Assembly (NCBI RefSeq): GCF_013072695.1 | Contig: NZ_LXUK01000022.1 | Coordinates: 186,729 to 250,728 of the forward strand | DNA from: Acinetobacter sp. Ac_5812 | GTDB taxonomy: Bacteria > Pseudomonadota > Gammaproteobacteria > Pseudomonadales > Moraxellaceae | Length of the DNA stretch: 64,000 nt | Reading direction: 5' to 3' | In this document: piece after piece, positions 27,489 to 35,515 of the stretch | Numbering within the stretch: position 1 is the stretch's first letter | Layout of the letters: each line of letters opens with the position of its first letter | Made by a program: the position numbers and the translations under genes | The notes under the pieces: model-generated | The model's input: the letters and a program-made list of their open reading frames with translations, nothing else | Told to the model about the DNA's origin: nothing | The model's database searches: none

Positions 27489-28049
27489 ATGTCAAAAAAA
27501 GAGGATATTATTGCAACGGCTCTAGATCTTTTTAACCGTCATAACTATAGCACTGTGGGTGTGGATCGAATTATTAGTGAGTCAGGGGTTGCCAAAATGA
27601 CTTTCTATAAGTATTTTCCTTCCAAAGAAAATCTGATCGAAGAGTGCTTGTCTCGAAGGAATAAAAGTATTCAACAAGCAATTGAATATGAAATCAGTTT
27701 AATCGCAGCAGATGATTATTTGGGGAAAATAAAGGCAGTCTATTTTTGGCATTTGTCTTGGTTCAACTCAGATGATTTCCATGGTTGTATGTTTCAAAAA
27801 GCTTCTTTAGAAATTCTACAACAATATCCCTCTATTATTGGGCCAATTGTCGAATATCGTGAGTGGATCATGGGATTAATTGAAGACCTATTTGAAAAGG
27901 CTAAAGTATTTCAACCTCATGTGCTCACAGCCATGTATATTAATATTTTAGATGGTATGACAGCTTATGCGAAAGTAAATAAGGATCGTGCCCAAATCGA
28001 AGAGTGTTGGTATTATATTGAACGTTTGATTCATTTAGAAGCAGCTTAG
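27489..28049 (+). CDS. TetR/AcrR-family transcriptional regulator
   Basis: 186 residues from the ATG at 27489, which has AAGGA 7 nt upstream; the frame extends back to 27399 without support. The N-terminal HTH is typical (KKEDIIATALDLFNRHNYST, VDRIISESGVAKMTFYKYFPSKENLIEE). The C-terminal ligand domain contains WHLSWFNSDDFHGCMFQKAS, a pattern common in TetR repressors of redox or detoxification enzymes. It is divergent from the haem-oxygenase-like protein and probably regulates it. Confidence 0.88.
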   Translation: MSKKEDIIATALDLFNRHNYSTVGVDRIISESGVAKMTFYKYFPSKENLIEECLSRRNKSIQQAIEYEISLIAADDYLGKIKAVYFWHLSWFNSDDFHGCMFQKASLEILQQYPSIIGPIVEYREWIMGLIEDLFEKAKVFQPHVLTAMYINILDGMTAYAKVNKDRAQIEECWYYIERLIHLEAA

Positions 28050-28060
28050 CTTAAATAACA

Positions 28061-28094
28061 GTGTCATCCTTTAATTTACAAAAGGATGACACTA
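28061..28094. terminator. Convergent hairpin between tetR gene and unknown gene
   Basis: AGTGTCATCCTTT / AAGGATGACACT with a 9-nt loop; T-tails are short, so termination strength is uncertain. Confidence 0.6.
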
Positions 28095-28099
28095 CTTTA

Positions 28100-29017
28100 T
28101 CATTGATTATTGACGACGATAAGAGGTATTTTTCGAAAATTACGCCACCAGCGAAATAAGAAAAAATGACTCCATGTTTTTTGGAAAAATAAACTAAATC
28201 CTTCGGCTAATATATTTTCTTGTATTTCATTTTTTTCTAATTGAGTTAAATCTAAAACTTGTAACGAAAGTTCAGAATCTTGTATAACAGCTGATAACTC
28301 AAGTGTTAATAGTTGTTTATATTGAGTAAAACACGAAGATGGGCAATCAAGTGTGATGTAAAGTATGTTCCCAAGCCCCCAACACCAAATTTTTTCAATT
28401 TCAGGATGTTCTAAGCCAAAACTATAAATGAATCGTCTAAATTGGCGGTGATTTAAGTGGCGTGACCAGAGTTCTTCGCTTAAATTGGAATCTTGGCTTG
28501 ATAATGCGGTAAATGCTATTTTTTTTAAAATCTCAATATCATCATTAAATAAACTAATAAATGCACTCTCTTGTCGGTCTAAAAAGAACTGTTGATGAAT
28601 ATCATTCGGAAATGAAATAGAGATGACGGTATTTTCATATTTTTGTTGTATCGCTGGAAAAATGTTGAAAAGAATTTTGCCAAGTTCAAGATTGATAAAT
28701 TTAAATTCTGAGAGCGGTTCTTGCATTTCAATAGTGGGCTGAAAGGCATAAGTCGCAATCACATAGGTTGGATGGGAGATACCCTGATCATCTTGTAGCT
28801 CTAAAATATTAATTTGAGGGCTAATCTGACTTTCGTTGATACCTCCTACTGACTGTATGGATAAATAGAGGGGAAATGATAAGACCAATTCAAAGTTCTC
28901 ATAAAACCAAATCAGCGCCTGACTACGTTTTTCGGTGTTTTCATCATTAAAGTCATAAAAAAACTGCATGATATTTTTATAGTCTTCAATATTTATCGTT
29001 GAATCTTGAGTTGTCAT
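28100..29017 (-). CDS. Hypothetical protein, no recognised family
   Basis: 305 residues from the ATG at 29015-29017, with AAGGA about 10 nt upstream on the minus strand. No signal peptide or transmembrane segment is evident. The sequence is rich in Phe, Ile, Leu and Glu, with patches such as MQFFYDFNDENTEK, IWFYENFELVL and, near the C-terminus, a Trp/Phe/Arg-rich stretch (KTWSHFFLFRWWRNFRKIPL). It is downstream of fpr on the same strand but with an intervening terminator, so probably separate. Function unknown. Confidence 0.7.
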   Translation of the reverse strand: MTTQDSTINIEDYKNIMQFFYDFNDENTEKRSQALIWFYENFELVLSFPLYLSIQSVGGINESQISPQINILELQDDQGISHPTYVIATYAFQPTIEMQEPLSEFKFINLELGKILFNIFPAIQQKYENTVISISFPNDIHQQFFLDRQESAFISLFNDDIEILKKIAFTALSSQDSNLSEELWSRHLNHRQFRRFIYSFGLEHPEIEKIWCWGLGNILYITLDCPSSCFTQYKQLLTLELSAVIQDSELSLQVLDLTQLEKNEIQENILAEGFSLFFQKTWSHFFLFRWWRNFRKIPLIVVNNQ

Positions 29018-29043
29018 CAATGGATTTTCCTTTTTTTAATTAT

Positions 29044-29072
29044 AAAAAAAAGGTGCTTAAAGCACCTTTTTA
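29044..29072 (-). terminator. Terminator after fpr
   Basis: AAAAAGGTGC / GCACCTTTTT stem with short loop and A/T runs on both sides, 11 nt past the fpr stop. Confidence 0.88.
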
Positions 29073-29082
29073 ATAAAAAAAT

Positions 29083-29862
29083 TTATTTTTCAACAAATGC
29101 ACGTTCAATCACATAGTCACCCATCACGCCCATACGCGGTGATTCAACCAGGCCATGTTCATCAAGCAGTGCTGCAACATCTTTAAGGAAGGCAGGGCTA
29201 CCACAAAGCATGGCACGGTCAGTTTCACGGTTAAAACGTGGTAAACCAATTTTTTCAAACAGTTCGCCAGATTCAATTGCAGTCGTTACACGACCTTGAG
29301 TGTGGAACGGTTCACGTGTCACCGTTGGGTAATATACCAATTTGTCTTTAATCCCTAATTCTTCAAAGAACTCGTGGTTCGGAAGTTCATTTAAGATTAG
29401 ATCTTGGTAAGCAAGTTCTGATACATAACGTGTACCGTGAACCATAATTACTTTTTCAAACTTTTCGTAAGTTTCAGGATCACGAAGTAGAGAAAGGAAT
29501 GGAGCAAGGCCAGTACCAGAAGATAAAAGGTATAAATTTTTACCTGGTAATAAATCGTCGTGTACTAAAGTGCCTGTAGGCTTTTTAGAAATCAGGATCT
29601 CGTCGCCCACTTGTACTTTTTGTAAGATAGAAGTTAATGGACCGTCTTGTACTTTAATAGAGAAGAATTCGAGTTCTTCTTCATAATTCGCACTCGCGAT
29701 CGAATAAGCACGCATTAAAGGCTTACCATTCACTTCAAGGCCGATCATCACAAACTGACCATTTTTAAAACGTAAGCTGGTGTCGCGTGTAGTTTTAAAA
29801 CTGAAAAGCGTGTCATTCCAGTGGTGAACATGAGTAATGCGTTCAACGTTAAAAGCAGCCAT
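29083..29862 (-). CDS. fpr: Ferredoxin--NADP+ reductase
   Basis: 259-residue FAD enzyme moving electrons between NADPH and ferredoxin/flavodoxin. FAD-binding RAYSIAS, the pyrophosphate-binding SSGTGLAPFLSLLRD, and MLCGSPAFLKD with the closing motif GVMGDYVIERAFVEK (C-terminal residues covering FAD) are visible. Length and ends match the bacterial FPR subfamily. ATG start at 29860-29862. It is divergent from trmO, with 100 nt between the starts. Confidence 0.95.
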   Translation of the reverse strand: MAAFNVERITHVHHWNDTLFSFKTTRDTSLRFKNGQFVMIGLEVNGKPLMRAYSIASANYEEELEFFSIKVQDGPLTSILQKVQVGDEILISKKPTGTLVHDDLLPGKNLYLLSSGTGLAPFLSLLRDPETYEKFEKVIMVHGTRYVSELAYQDLILNELPNHEFFEELGIKDKLVYYPTVTREPFHTQGRVTTAIESGELFEKIGLPRFNRETDRAMLCGSPAFLKDVAALLDEHGLVESPRMGVMGDYVIERAFVEK

Positions 29863-29962
29863 TAAAGGTCTCGATCACAGTTAAAAGAAACAGATGGCTA
29901 TTCTAATCTAAAATCATTCTCGATAAACTGAATATATTTAATTGTGTTTATAAGAAAAAGTG

Positions 29963-30694
29963 ATGAGCAACTCAGTAGTCATGCCGATCATTGGCCATAT
30001 GCATTCACCTTATCGTGAGAAGTTTGGTATTCCGCGACAGCCAAATCTCGTTCAAGTCGAGTCCTATATAGAGATGGCGGAACCCTATAATGATATTCTG
30101 GCTTTTGAAGGTATCGAAGATTTTAGTCATTTGTGGCTGCTATGGCAGTTTCATGAAAACAAAAATCAAGATAACTCTTTGAATCAAATGTCTAAATTTC
30201 GTCCACAGGTGCGTCCGCCACGACTCGGTGGTAATCAAAAAATCGGTGTTTTTGCGACACGTAGCATGTATCGACCATCACCCATCGGCTTGTCTGTAGT
30301 ACGTTTTTTACGTGTTGAAAAGCAGGGTAAAGCAGTTCGCCTTTATGTTATGGGCAGTGATTTACTGCATGGCACACCGATTTTAGACATCAAACCGTAT
30401 ATCCAATATTCGGATGCAATTGTGGATTCGGTCAGTGGTTATGCGCAAGAACAACCAATCCGCAAAATAGTACTTTGGACGGAAACTGCACAGTCACAAC
30501 AGCAACAGTTATTAAAGCACAGGATTTTAGATAAAAAGATATTCGATGAACTGGAACAAGTGTTATCTTTAGATCCAAGACCTGCGTATCAAGATGATGC
30601 TGCGCGAGTCTATGGCATGTGTTTTTCAGAATTGAATATTCGTTTTACAGTGGATGATCGGAGTGTCACAGTTGTAGCTGTAGAGCAAAGCTAA
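29963..30694 (+). CDS. trmO: tRNA t6A37 N6-methyltransferase TrmO (TsaA/YaeB family)
   Basis: TrmO uses SAM to convert t6A to m6t6A at position 37 of tRNA(Thr). 243 residues from the ATG at 29963; a GTG one codon earlier is less likely. The beta-barrel fold motifs are clear: PIIGHMHSPYREKFGIPRQP, FSHLWLLWQFHEN, RPPRLGGNQKIGVFATRS and YRPSPIGLSVVRF. The C-terminal domain with RPAYQDD and RVYGMCFSELNIRF is also present. Confidence 0.94.
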   Translation: MSNSVVMPIIGHMHSPYREKFGIPRQPNLVQVESYIEMAEPYNDILAFEGIEDFSHLWLLWQFHENKNQDNSLNQMSKFRPQVRPPRLGGNQKIGVFATRSMYRPSPIGLSVVRFLRVEKQGKAVRLYVMGSDLLHGTPILDIKPYIQYSDAIVDSVSGYAQEQPIRKIVLWTETAQSQQQQLLKHRILDKKIFDELEQVLSLDPRPAYQDDAARVYGMCFSELNIRFTVDDRSVTVVAVEQS

Positions 30695-30739
30695 AAAACT
30701 TTAAAAAAATAATTGAGTCATACATTTGGGGAACTGACG

Positions 30740-32521
30740 GTGATACAAGCGCAGGCAAAATTTGCAAACTTTTCGTTTACGATTGATGTGACGTGGTGTT
30801 TAGAGCAACTACTGAAAGATGGTCGTATTACTGAACGAGATAAGTTACTCATCCAAACCACACATCGTCAGAAGGATCAACTGAAATGGCATCCTTTGCA
30901 GTGGATTGCCAATTTTAATTTAAAAGATCAACTCAATCTGGGCTCCACACTAGCGATGAATCGCTTGTGTCAGTGGTTGGCTGAAAAAGCAGATATTCCT
31001 TTATTTGTGATTGATCCGCTCAAAGCAGATGTGGCTGCTTTAACCAGTGTAATGTCACAAGAATTTGCGGCCAGAAACCATATTCTGGCAGTTGAAGTAC
31101 ATGCGGATCGGATTCTGATTGGAACCGATCAACCGTTTACCACTGAATGGCTCAATAACTTGGAGCGGAGCTTAGCACCAAAGAAAATTGAGAAAGTGCT
31201 GCTCAATCCCGAACAACTACAACGTTATCTAGTTGAATATTATCAAGTCAGTCGGGCGGTCAGTTCATCTCAGAACTCTAATCTTTACGATCGGGAAAAT
31301 AAAGGTGTTGAAGCTTTATTGCAGTTAGGCGATACCCAAAACCCAGATGCCAATGATCAACATATTGTAAAGTTGGTAGATTGGGTGCTGCAATTCGCCT
31401 TCGAGCAAGGTGCCAGTGATATTCACTTGGAGCCACGAAAAGACAAAGGTAAGGTGCGTTTCCGTATAGATGGTGTCTTACACACGATCTATAACATGCC
31501 TGCCAATACGCTCACCGCGGTGATTTCACGTATAAAGATTCTTGGTCGTATGAATGTGGCAGAAAAGCGAAAACCGCAAGATGGGCGCTTAAAAACGCGA
31601 ACACCGAAAGGGCAAGAAACAGAATTGCGTCTTTCTACCTTACCTACTGCCTTTGGTGAAAAATTGGTGATGCGTATCTTTGATCCAGAAGTGTTGGTCC
31701 GTAGTTTCCAGCAATTGGGTTTTGAAGGGCATTTATTACAGAGTTGGCAGCAACTCACTCAGCATAGTCATGGCATTATCTTGGTCACAGGTCCAACAGG
31801 CTCGGGTAAAACCACAACGCTGTATTCATCGTTAAAGCAGTTGGCAACGGAACAGGTTAATGTCTGTACCATTGAAGACCCGATTGAAATGTTAGAGCCT
31901 AGCTTTAACCAAATGCAGGTCAATCCAAATATTGAATTAGGTTTTGCTGATGGTGTACGCGCGCTGATGCGTCAAGATCCCGATATTATTATGGTGGGGG
32001 AGATTCGTGATCACGATACCGCAAATATGGCGATTCAAGCGGCATTAACAGGACATTTGGTGCTTTCTACGTTACACACTAACGATGCGCCGTCGAGTTT
32101 GACTCGTTTACATGATCTTGGAATCCAGCCATTCCTTACCGCAGCAACAATTTTAGGGGTATTGGCACAACGTTTGGTGCGTCGTCTTTGTCCGCATTGC
32201 AAACAGGAAACCGCCATCAATGAACAAGAATGGGAACATCTTACTTTTGACTATATGATGGACATGCCGACAACGATGTATAAAGCGGTGGGGTGTGAAG
32301 CGTGTCGTCATACCGGTTATAAAGGCCGTGTTGGCATTTATGAATTCATGCCAGTGAGTTTGGAGTCAAAGTCGCTGATCACTGCAAATTGCACACTTAA
32401 TGATTTAAGGGCGCAAGCCAAAAAAGAAGGGATTGAGCCCTTACGTATTGCAGGGGCACGTAAAGTCCTTGAAGGGGTAACCACATTGGAAGAAGTTTTA
32501 CGTGTGGTGCCTTTGAGTTAA
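30740..32521 (+). CDS. gspE: Type II secretion/type IV pilus-type ATPase, GspE-like
   Basis: Hexameric secretion ATPase with N-terminal MshEN-like domains and a C-terminal catalytic half: GASDIHLEP, Walker A GPTGSGKTTTL, Asp box EDPIE, Walker B DPDIIMVGEIRD, His box LSTLHTNDAPSS and a tetra-Cys zinc knot (CPHC ... CEAC). I prefer the GTG at 30740 because GGGGA lies 8 nt upstream; a TTG at 30713 is in frame but has no ribosome-binding site. No other secretion or pilus genes are adjacent; gsp genes are scattered in Acinetobacter. PilB is an alternative, but the end sequence RVGIYEFMPVS and stand-alone context favour GspE. Confidence 0.82.
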   Translation: MIQAQAKFANFSFTIDVTWCLEQLLKDGRITERDKLLIQTTHRQKDQLKWHPLQWIANFNLKDQLNLGSTLAMNRLCQWLAEKADIPLFVIDPLKADVAALTSVMSQEFAARNHILAVEVHADRILIGTDQPFTTEWLNNLERSLAPKKIEKVLLNPEQLQRYLVEYYQVSRAVSSSQNSNLYDRENKGVEALLQLGDTQNPDANDQHIVKLVDWVLQFAFEQGASDIHLEPRKDKGKVRFRIDGVLHTIYNMPANTLTAVISRIKILGRMNVAEKRKPQDGRLKTRTPKGQETELRLSTLPTAFGEKLVMRIFDPEVLVRSFQQLGFEGHLLQSWQQLTQHSHGIILVTGPTGSGKTTTLYSSLKQLATEQVNVCTIEDPIEMLEPSFNQMQVNPNIELGFADGVRALMRQDPDIIMVGEIRDHDTANMAIQAALTGHLVLSTLHTNDAPSSLTRLHDLGIQPFLTAATILGVLAQRLVRRLCPHCKQETAINEQEWEHLTFDYMMDMPTTMYKAVGCEACRHTGYKGRVGIYEFMPVSLESKSLITANCTLNDLRAQAKKEGIEPLRIAGARKVLEGVTTLEEVLRVVPLS

Positions 32522-32608
32522 ACAGAAAATTTTAATCTTCAGATTCACCTCATCTTCATTTGTTTTAATGACTACATCGAAATGATGAACCACGATGAGG
32601 GTATAAAG

Positions 32609-32974
32609 ATGAACATTTTTTCTAAAGTTGCAGTAATTGCTGGTTTGGTTGGTGTGACAACCTTTGCAGTTGCAAATACAAATGCTGTGAATCAACAGGC
32701 GATAGCACCCACTCAAACGACTACAGTTAAACAAGCATTGACGATGAAAGATGATACGCCAGTGCAATTAAAAGGTTATGTGGTGAAGGCTACTGGCGAT
32801 GAGAAATATCAGTTTAGCGATCAAACTGGTTCAATCACCGTCGATATTGATGATGACTTATGGCAAGGTAAAGCTGTATCGGCAAAAACACCTGTGACCT
32901 TGATTGGTGAAATTGATATTGACTATAAACCAACCAAACGTGTTGAGGTTGATGTAGATCAAGTTCAATTCTAA
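32609..32974 (+). CDS. ygiW: YgiW/YdeI-family stress-tolerance OB-fold protein
   Basis: 121-residue periplasmic protein: signal peptide (KVAVIAGLVGVTTFAVA) then an OB-fold (BOF/NirD-YgiW-YdeI). Core pattern: VKQALTMKDDTPVQLKGYV, QFSDQTGSITVDIDDDLWQG, then VEVDVDQVQF at the end. The start at 32609 gives the signal peptide; an ATG 27 nt upstream adds only charged residues. Such proteins protect against peroxide, cadmium and antimicrobial peptides. It sits directly before a response regulator, the same order as ygiW-qseBC in enterobacteria. Confidence 0.88.
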   Translation: MNIFSKVAVIAGLVGVTTFAVANTNAVNQQAIAPTQTTTVKQALTMKDDTPVQLKGYVVKATGDEKYQFSDQTGSITVDIDDDLWQGKAVSAKTPVTLIGEIDIDYKPTKRVEVDVDQVQF

Positions 32975-32995
32975 GTAAGCTGATGATCCCAAAAG

Positions 32996-33021
32996 ACCAC
33001 ATGACAATCATGTGGTTTTTT
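32996..33021 (+). terminator. Terminator after ygiW
   Basis: ACCACATGA-caa-TCATGTGGTTTTTT, perfect 9-bp stem, separating ygiW from the two-component genes. Confidence 0.88.
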
Positions 33022-33073
33022 GCTTATGCTTCATTCTCAGAAAATGTTATAGATCAAGAGAGAGGATTATTTT

Positions 33074-33733
33074 ATGCGAATTTTATTGGCTGAAGATGAT
33101 GCCTCTCAGGCAGAGAGTGTTAAGGACTGGCTTGAGATGGATGGTTATAGCGTCGATTGGGTCGAACGTGGCGATCACGCTATTCTAGCGATCGAGCAGC
33201 ATCAATATGATTGCATCTTATTGGATCGGGGCTTACCACGGGCTACAGGTGATGACATTCTGAAAGCAATTCGCCGTCAGGACAGTAAAACTCCGGTTAT
33301 TTTTATTACAGCCAAAGATCATATTCATGATCGGGTTGAAGGCTTAGACCTTGGTGCTAATGATTATTTGGTGAAGCCATTTAATTTAGAGGAACTCTCG
33401 GCTCGGGTTCGTTCACAATTACGCCAGCATCAAGCCCAAACAGGGCAGTATCTACATTTTTCTGATTTACAGCTAGACCCACAAGCCAAAACACTGAGCA
33501 AAGCTGGACAGGCCATTAATCTGACCGCCAAAGAATTTCAGATTTTGCATAAACTCATGCAAAAGCCCGATCATATTTTGACACGGGAACAACTAGAAGA
33601 ATCTTTATATGCATGGGGCGATGAAATTGAAAGTAATGCCATTGAAGTATTTATCTATCAAATTCGTAAAAAAATTGGTGGGCAATATATCAAAACCATT
33701 CGTGGTTTAGGTTATCGCATGTATCAGGAATAA
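33074..33733 (+). CDS. qseB: OmpR-family response regulator, QseB-like
   Basis: 219 residues: receiver domain with the acidic pocket (AEDD), phospho-acceptor Asp in CILLDRGLPR and switch Lys in YLVKPFNLEELSARVR, then an OmpR-type winged helix (LTAKEFQILHKLM and IRGLGYRMYQ). The sensor gene starts 6 nt past the stop. QseB assignment rests on the ygiW-qseB-qseC gene order and the family; PmrA-like is the alternative. Confidence 0.85.
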   Translation: MRILLAEDDASQAESVKDWLEMDGYSVDWVERGDHAILAIEQHQYDCILLDRGLPRATGDDILKAIRRQDSKTPVIFITAKDHIHDRVEGLDLGANDYLVKPFNLEELSARVRSQLRQHQAQTGQYLHFSDLQLDPQAKTLSKAGQAINLTAKEFQILHKLMQKPDHILTREQLEESLYAWGDEIESNAIEVFIYQIRKKIGGQYIKTIRGLGYRMYQE

Positions 33734-33738
33734 CAGCA

Positions 33739-35073
33739 ATGAAAGAGGTGTCCTTACAAACGAAACTGGTTAAAACATCCTTGATCAGTTCAATTGTCGC
33801 TGGCTGTGTGGCATTGCTTTTATTCGCGGTCATTTCTGTGTACCAAACCATGCAAGTACAAGATGAAATCATGGATGAGATTTCAGATATGCTACTTATC
33901 GCGGATTTAACCAGCCCCTCTGGGCAGCAAATTGATGAACTCAGTGATCAGTTTGATATTCAATATCGTTTGAGCAATCAGCAGCAAGTACTCACCCAGT
34001 CAGAAGACTTTCAACTCGATCAACAACATTACAGTTTGATTGATGCAGCACATGGCGACTACGGTTTGATTTGGCAGAAAGGTCAGTTATGGCGAAGTTA
34101 TGCTGGTGAAGATGAAAATTCGCATATGCAAGTGTTGATATTGCAACCTTTAGAAGAACGGTTTCAAGATTTGCTGCATAGCTTTATGGGATATGCACTG
34201 GTCTTAATTTTGCTGTGGTTAATGCAATGGATCATGCTGCATTTTCTGATTAAGCGACAATTTAGCGTGATTCATCAATTATCAAAACAAATCTCGGCCA
34301 AGAATGCGGATGATCTTACTCCCGTTCAAGCGGGTGAGGTGGAGTTAAAAGAATTACAGCCTATGCTGAGTCAGTTAAATCGGCTATTACAGCGCCTAGA
34401 TCATGCGTTGCAGGCAGAGCAGCGCTTTACTGCAGATGCATCGCATGAGTTACGTTCACCATTGTCCGCAATCCAGATGCGTTTGCAGTTATTGCAGCGT
34501 AAATATCCAGAACGTACGGCAGATTTTTCACAAATGCAGCAAGATGTGAATCGTGGAATTCAAACTTTAGAAAATCTATTGTTGTTGGCTCGATTAGATC
34601 CTGAGCACGCGGAAAACTTGCCCAAGACTTATTTTTCGATGCAGGAGAATGTTCAAGAGGCAATACAGGCACTTAACTTATTTGCCAAGGAAAAGCATAT
34701 CCAATTGCATTGGCAGGTTGCATCAGATGTGCAGGGTCAGATTCTTGCGAATCAGCAGTTGATTTTTACCTGTGTTCGAAACCTTGTAGATAATGCGATT
34801 CGATATACGCCAGAACATGGACAAGTCTATATCACTTTACAGCAACAGCAGCAATATTTGGCTTTGATTGTAGAAAATGAAGGGCAAGGGATGGGTACAG
34901 AAAGTTTGGCACGTTTGGGCGAACGTTTCTATCGTGCTTTAGGAAGCAAAACACAAGGTTCTGGTTTAGGGCTTTCCATTTGTAAAAAAATTATTGAGCT
35001 GCATCATGGAAAAATGGAGTTTGACCAATCTGAGTACGGTGGTCTAAAAGTCACGATAAGCTTCAAAATTTGA
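33739..35073 (+). CDS. qseC: Sensor histidine kinase, QseC-like
   Basis: 444 residues, inner-membrane kinase: an N-terminal helix (LISSIVAGCVALLLFAVISV), a periplasmic loop of about 120 residues, a second membrane helix (YALVLILLWLMQWIMLHFL), then HAMP-like, H box FTADASHELRSPLSAIQMRL, N box NLVDNAIRYTP and G box GSGLGLSICKKIIE. The gene is 6 nt behind qseB. The signal it senses is unknown here. Confidence 0.88.
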   Translation: MKEVSLQTKLVKTSLISSIVAGCVALLLFAVISVYQTMQVQDEIMDEISDMLLIADLTSPSGQQIDELSDQFDIQYRLSNQQQVLTQSEDFQLDQQHYSLIDAAHGDYGLIWQKGQLWRSYAGEDENSHMQVLILQPLEERFQDLLHSFMGYALVLILLWLMQWIMLHFLIKRQFSVIHQLSKQISAKNADDLTPVQAGEVELKELQPMLSQLNRLLQRLDHALQAEQRFTADASHELRSPLSAIQMRLQLLQRKYPERTADFSQMQQDVNRGIQTLENLLLLARLDPEHAENLPKTYFSMQENVQEAIQALNLFAKEKHIQLHWQVASDVQGQILANQQLIFTCVRNLVDNAIRYTPEHGQVYITLQQQQQYLALIVENEGQGMGTESLARLGERFYRALGSKTQGSGLGLSICKKIIELHHGKMEFDQSEYGGLKVTISFKI

Positions 35074-35099
35074 TCTTATTTTTTATTATGCAAACAAAC

Positions 35100-35129
35100 T
35101 AAAAAAGCAGTATGCGCTGACATACTGCT
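35100..35129 (-). terminator. Terminator of hemP (minus strand)
   Basis: AGCAGTATG / CATACTGCT stem; on the minus strand six T residues follow. It may also stop plus-strand reading from qseC. Confidence 0.85.
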
Positions 35130-35167
35130 ATTCCCACGTTTCTTGTTATTGTCCGATTATTATTATA

Positions 35168-35338
35168 TTACTTCGTTAAAATCAGGCGATTATTACGGGT
35201 TAAACGTAAGCGATATTCCTCACCAGCATGCATGATGCGGATTTCGCGACCTAAGGCAAAAAGGTTGTTCGAATGCAACATTGGCAATGATTGAGCTGCA
35301 TCGGTACTACGAGTAAATAGGCTGAATGGTGCGTTCAT
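35168..35338 (-). CDS. hemP: Hemin uptake protein HemP
   Basis: A 56-residue gene: start ATG at 35336-35338, stop at 35168-35170. The product begins MNAPFSLFTRSTDAAQ and ends in the HemP signature EIRIMHAGEEYRLRLTRNNR followed by LILTK. HemP is a small cytoplasmic regulator/accessory of haem uptake in proteobacteria. A near-perfect Fur box lies 38 nt upstream. No haem receptor gene is adjacent; in this genome it is a stand-alone unit. Confidence 0.92.
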   Translation of the reverse strand: MNAPFSLFTRSTDAAQSLPMLHSNNLFALGREIRIMHAGEEYRLRLTRNNRLILTK

Positions 35339-35370
35339 TTGTTATGCTCCGTGGTGTGTTTTTTAATGTT

Positions 35371-35390
35371 TTAAATGATAATCATTATCG
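35371..35390. promoter_or_regulatory. Fur box of hemP
   Basis: TTAAATGATAATCATTATCG matches the 19-bp Fur consensus at 16 positions and the 7-1-7 core at 13 of 14; the best Fur site in the window. Confidence 0.9.
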
Positions 35391-35515
35391 AATAGGCCTG
35401 TCAACGGAAATTTTAAGAATTTACAAAATCATCTATTAATTTTATTTTTTGACATGGGAATACCGAGTGGAATTCCTTAGAATGAATATGAAAAGCTGAG
35501 AGATTTTAAACGGTT

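Noticed and set aside
30740..32521. PilB pilus ATPase
   Set aside because: No pilC/pilD or pilin genes are adjacent; GspE-like is preferred, though not proven.
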